DNA from: Deinococcus sp.
GTDB lineage: Bacteria > Deinococcota > Deinococci > Deinococcales > Deinococcaceae
Length of the DNA: 8,026 nucleotides
Direction: 5' to 3'
Assembly: GCA_028287665.1 (NCBI GenBank)
Contig: JAQBPF010000126.1
Location: 1 to 8,026, forward strand
Positions 6,901 through 8,026 of this stretch are shown piece after piece; within the stretch, counting starts at the first letter, position 1; each line of letters starts with the position of its first letter. The notes under the pieces are model-generated. The model was not told where the DNA came from. It worked only from the letters and a program-made list of their open reading frames with translations, and made no database searches. The position numbers and the translations under genes were made by a program.

Positions 6901-8026
6901 CGGCGTCGGCCTGAGGATAGAGGGAACCGCGTACCCGCACATCCAGGCCCGCCAGTGTGCTGGTCAGGTCTGCGTCCACCTGTCCGCGCTGCACGGTCAC
7001 TGCGCCCACGGCCCGCTGACCCTGCAGGGCCAGATTGACCTGCGCCCGCCCACTGGCCTCTCCAAAGTCCAATTTGGGCACGGTCAGGCTGGCGCTGAGG
7101 CTCCCCGTCACGCCGCTGAGCAGGGGTTGCAGGGCGCGGGCGTCCAGCACGGCTCCGTCGATGTTCAAGTCACGCCCGTCGTACCGGACTGGAATCCGCG
7201 AACCGGGATGGGTCAGCGTGCCCGAGGCCGTCACGTTTCCCTTCCAGTTGACCTTTGCCGCAAGCCCAAGCGGTTGGCCTACATAACGGGTGCCTTCGGT
7301 GGTCAGGACCGCTCCGGTGGCCGAAATCTGTGCGATCAACCTTCCAGCCACGAACTCCTTCCGCACGGCTTCTGGCAGGAAGGGTAGGGCAGGGGAGAGG
7401 CTGGCGCTGAGGGTGCCGCCGATGGTGGGCAGCACAGTCACGCGGCCTGCGACGGGGCCGGACGGAACAGCCACCAGTTGCGGCCCCTTGCCTTCCAGGC
7501 GCAGTTGTCCGGGCGTGGTGCCGAAGCTGTAGCTCAGATTCGCCGCGCCGTTCCACTGGCCGCCCGCATAGTTCAGACCGCCCACGTTCACACTCGCCGT
7601 GCTTACCGAAGCCGTCAGGGGCAACACCTGAGCCGGAAGGCTGACGCGGGCCTGAGCCGGGCCGAAGGTCTGGGCGTTCAGGCGCACCGTTCCGCGCAAA
7701 TCCGACACGCTGCCGGTGGCGCTGGCCGTCAGGTAGGGCCCACTGACCCGCAGATTCAGGCCAGACAGGATGCCGGAAGCGAGGGTGCCGCTGGCGCTGA
7801 TGCTCTGGCCTGCCACCTTGCCCCCCAACTGAATCTGGCCCCTGCGGGTGAGGTCGGTCGCGCGGGCGGTCAGGTCGATGGTTTGGCCCTGAAAGTCGCC
7901 CACAGCGTTCAGGTTGAGAGTGCGGTCAGCGCTTCCGGTCAGGGTGACACGCACGCCGTCCACGTTCAGCACGGCGTCGTCTTGCGGATAGAGTGGCCCG
8001 CGCACCCTCAGATTCAAGCCCGCCAA
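980..8026 (-). CDS. tamB: Giant TamB-like (DUF490/AsmA-like) envelope protein, C-terminal 2348 residues; start outside window
   Basis: An uninterrupted frame runs from the right edge to TGA at 982-980. The first in-window codon is TTG, an internal leucine and not a start, so the signal-anchor end is missing. Known TamB proteins are anchored in the inner membrane, span the periplasm as a long hydrophobic beta-groove, and act in outer-membrane assembly or lipid transport with an Omp85 partner. Residues 1-1950 here are alternating beta-strand sequence rich in Ala, Gly, Leu, Thr and Ser and poor in Lys and Met. The family-typical turn G-x-L-x-x-P recurs (for example TGSLSKP near 551, SGDLTNP near 924, GGTLTEP near 1088, SGPLAHP near 1243, SGPLADP near 1318, AGTYDRP near 1798, SGTGAQP near 2073). 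A low-complexity Gly/Ser/Asp/Pro linker lies at about 1990-2035. The TamB C-terminal domain (PF04357) follows: VLEDIPVRAPNGIRV near 2040, RGSIFLRENEFAIQSGLVSF near 2088, ARALGLDVFRLTP, TLGSYLTRNLYLQYQ, and a final strand RFGVTYRIR. The only cysteines I see are 2162 and 2177. E. coli TamB has 1259 residues, so this protein is far longer, as expected for Deinococcus-type homologues. Family assignment is firm; the transport role is inferred. Confidence 0.9.
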   Translation of the reverse strand: MAGLNLRVRGPLYPQDDAVLNVDGVRVTLTGSADRTLNLNAVGDFQGQTIDLTARATDLTRRGQIQLGGKVAGQSISASGTLASGILSGLNLRVSGPYLTASATGSVSDLRGTVRLNAQTFGPAQARVSLPAQVLPLTASVSTASVNVGGLNYAGGQWNGAANLSYSFGTTPGQLRLEGKGPQLVAVPSGPVAGRVTVLPTIGGTLSASLSPALPFLPEAVRKEFVAGRLIAQISATGAVLTTEGTRYVGQPLGLAAKVNWKGNVTASGTLTHPGSRIPVRYDGRDLNIDGAVLDARALQPLLSGVTGSLSASLTVPKLDFGEASGRAQVNLALQGQRAVGAVTVQRGQVDADLTSTLAGLDVRVRGSLYPQADAVLNVDGVQGTLTGSAAQTLNLRAAGLYQGRTLNLNASASNLTTNAASAQVAATVSGAAVNVTLKQSAGKWTTAGSLNVPDLRTLTATNGSGGTAGHLSATIGGTLDNLTLNALGEAAGVRFTAPASYRGGVLRLAGAVATLPDLVSVRASGPVFPTLDLSAKATLNDYLPGTYTVQATGSLSKPDVNAQGKLQNAPSGLQAGGSRVTARLLGQDYRLTFVGEPLAGFVRGQLGARVQGQTVPGGLLDSRLALNTSYIGADGLRVALNGATGWNARRGWLGSLQARGTLGENNDLNATLNGAGPLSLAATLRTPFNGQPQTARVTGTLPADLPFQPGGTLNLASLDVGALWGRAGQLALTGQATLSGGTWNKLAAQFAGRVQDSAGELTGDLGATYRAGDISVRLAGERVSGGAVLAGGKYDLTLRAEPLRLARLLPVDLKMDALTFGGAVTAAGTLAGGPSKVTLRNLALKGEQGGIKGSGIGPFSLYGSASYVWQPGGQNVLEAALDGSLRGGVLQARGQLPAGVRVTARDIDARTLGAGVLGAALNLSGDLTNPAVSGQVNTVADAFDARVILSGRALGLRANARADLKGNASGTLYAETSGLNLTAGATALESLRARVYGSVTSGTNRAKLDLNGVWPALTGTATASVGGLPQPINLTGDGRGGYALSGGELGSGSVTLTRTQGLIPALAGTLRLTPLPLVGGTGAATADVTLGGTLTEPTVAASVTTRNAALSGVTLADTTGSITGTLANLRGTLAQAEATVATLSGQTVNLTGLTASVAGATVKASGTATLNGTADVNLVSSGALDGTLKATYRARALSLDGQLAAQGLTAALNLDADPFTGWHGTARLSGGPAGVLTQPANLTLSGPLAHPLATGDAGLLGAGAKIVASSTGVQVRLVDGPGATASGAVELRPDAAGQWKWLGATSLTRPELSLSLTPSGPLADPNLLLSVRRGEWRASGTASLRAADLNISDGLKAGRVTWTDQTVRADLPGLDLSRLGIRLGATGTTGTVGTALTGRVTAQGDINTGTRNGQLTLNIQDVTTDYELPYLGLKVNGDLQATVNLIAGRPTVQASATLPAGTLILNAQQTGTTWTGRLNGSLAQNGGTLALNVGADAAGLTGNVTVTRFPVSGAGQSLRVDGTLALGGQTFNTNLTAANEMGEARVIGSGGLADVLPALSKVLAVQPTGQGYNLRATLDAVELKELAIAPALSGRVSGEANINDGGGTFVIRSAGLTLGPKTLPARLEGTQVGGDWRIRGFLGESDLFGGLSGGELFGQATLKAFPVGAIVGALVGNSPGEGIVTGVARFRVPVADPLAGNATVVAERIRVSASSGEGANKVTETLLGSGTLDYAARELRNVNIQLAGAGTWDVRGAFSRSNVGLTAQFTNTTFTPVLVLVPAIADLDPSLKGTLTLTVAGTYDRPRGQLRASNLSGTLAGLSLQVPTLSGDLPDSGAFTATGRVLTGGVVGSNGTLNASGQLTLGDLSQTRVRFEGLLAPQALGALPNTTVTLAQATTTGWTLDAQSRSTNPVTGAGTLSLTGQIAPRWDLTLAARNYNLPLAVVYARESALNADLRAVDDGSLIRVSGAADFLRLTLGRVGATTTIPAPGQTTTDDGSGGSGRTTDSYATPLPEIYSTFPEPDRDPNAPAPARPFLQRLVLEDIPVRAPNGIRVDEALARAEFGGALVVSGTGAQPRITGDITSQRGSIFLRENEFAIQSGLVSFTGQSLFPTFAIVAGGVVQASTTGQRVPVTLDVKGEFRTLASGASTLDLTTTLRCTTTASAGGSGGSGECADPVTTQPYSEAQLYALVATGVPNLETLPGNLTALGASALQTALNIFVLGEIERNVARALGLDVFRLTPNLSTADGSLGATITLGSYLTRNLYLQYQIDLTGAGLIDATYSTPNKQFTFKVSTPLNGLDLQSVRPSFSAAYNVNDRASVSVGVQNNPESTRLRFGVTYRIR
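6787..6958 (-). repeat. Copy 2 of a 357-codon-period repeat inside tamB
   Basis: Encodes residues from about 357 to 413, beginning LAGLDVRVRGSLYPQADAVL and ending in the segment QGRTLNLNASASNLT. It matches in-window residues 1-60 with an offset of exactly 1071 bp (357 codons). The core DAVLNVDGV and the segments LYPQ, TLTGSA and TLNL are identical. Over the best 96 bp (6860-6955) about four fifths of bases agree by eye, with roughly two thirds of the residues identical over the whole copy. Confidence 0.8.
7858..8026 (-). repeat. Copy 1 of the 357-codon-period repeat inside tamB, cut by the window edge
   Basis: Encodes in-window residues 1-57, AGLNLRVRGPLYPQDDAVLN onward to QGQTIDLTARATDLT, the partner of the copy at 6787-6958. 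Because the match is still strong at the last base of the window, the repeat probably extends further upstream in the gene, and more copies may exist there. Confidence 0.8.

Noticed and set aside
5414..7387. A 657-codon open frame on the plus strand, opposite tamB
   Set aside because: Same codon-opposite-codon register and same explanation as the larger antisense frame; no recognisable domain and no promoter or ribosome-binding site that I can see.
980..8026. CRISPR-like or tandem short repeats suggested by the frequent words GTTCAGG and GTCAGG
   Set aside because: The words recur at irregular spacing and follow common codon pairs (Asn-Leu, Leu-Thr) of the beta-strand protein; no regular repeat-spacer pattern exists.

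Overview
The window looks like chromosomal DNA from a Deinococcus-type bacterium. The evidence is very GC-rich coding sequence (several lines of the large gene counted by hand are about 65-75% G+C), a giant TamB-type envelope protein of the kind carried by this diderm lineage, and a promoter lying directly against a start codon, as in leaderless genes. The assignment to Deinococcus is an inference from sequence character, not from a database match.

All three genes run on the minus strand, so the window is read from its right end. (1) Positions 980-8026 hold the C-terminal 2348 codons of a tamB-like gene whose start lies beyond the right edge. The product is built from repeated beta-strand units (a lipid-groove or AsmA/TamB-type architecture). 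It ends in a TamB (DUF490) C-terminal domain and is far longer than the E. coli protein. (2) Positions 627-917 hold a small, AT-rich (about 40% G+C) ORF for a 96-residue protein with two predicted membrane helices; I do not recognise its family. (3) Positions 1-557 hold the N-terminal 185 codons of a cytosolic esterase of the enterochelin-esterase-like (PF00756) type with an N-terminal early-set/CBM48-like domain. It runs off the left edge before its catalytic residues.

The spacers are 62 bp (tamB to small ORF) and 69 bp (small ORF to esterase). I see no convincing intrinsic terminator in either. The esterase appears to have its own promoter, with a -10 hexamer ending 7 nt before its ATG and no Shine-Dalgarno sequence.

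Three structures deserve attention. The AT-rich islet is bracketed by a 9-bp direct repeat. The last bases of tamB, including its stop codon, have an imperfect second copy 41 bp downstream. The N-terminal part of the visible TamB carries a diverged repeat with a period of 357 codons that reaches the window edge. Nothing here indicates a defence system, a CRISPR array, an RNA gene or an intact mobile element. The esterase has no obvious functional tie to the two envelope genes.
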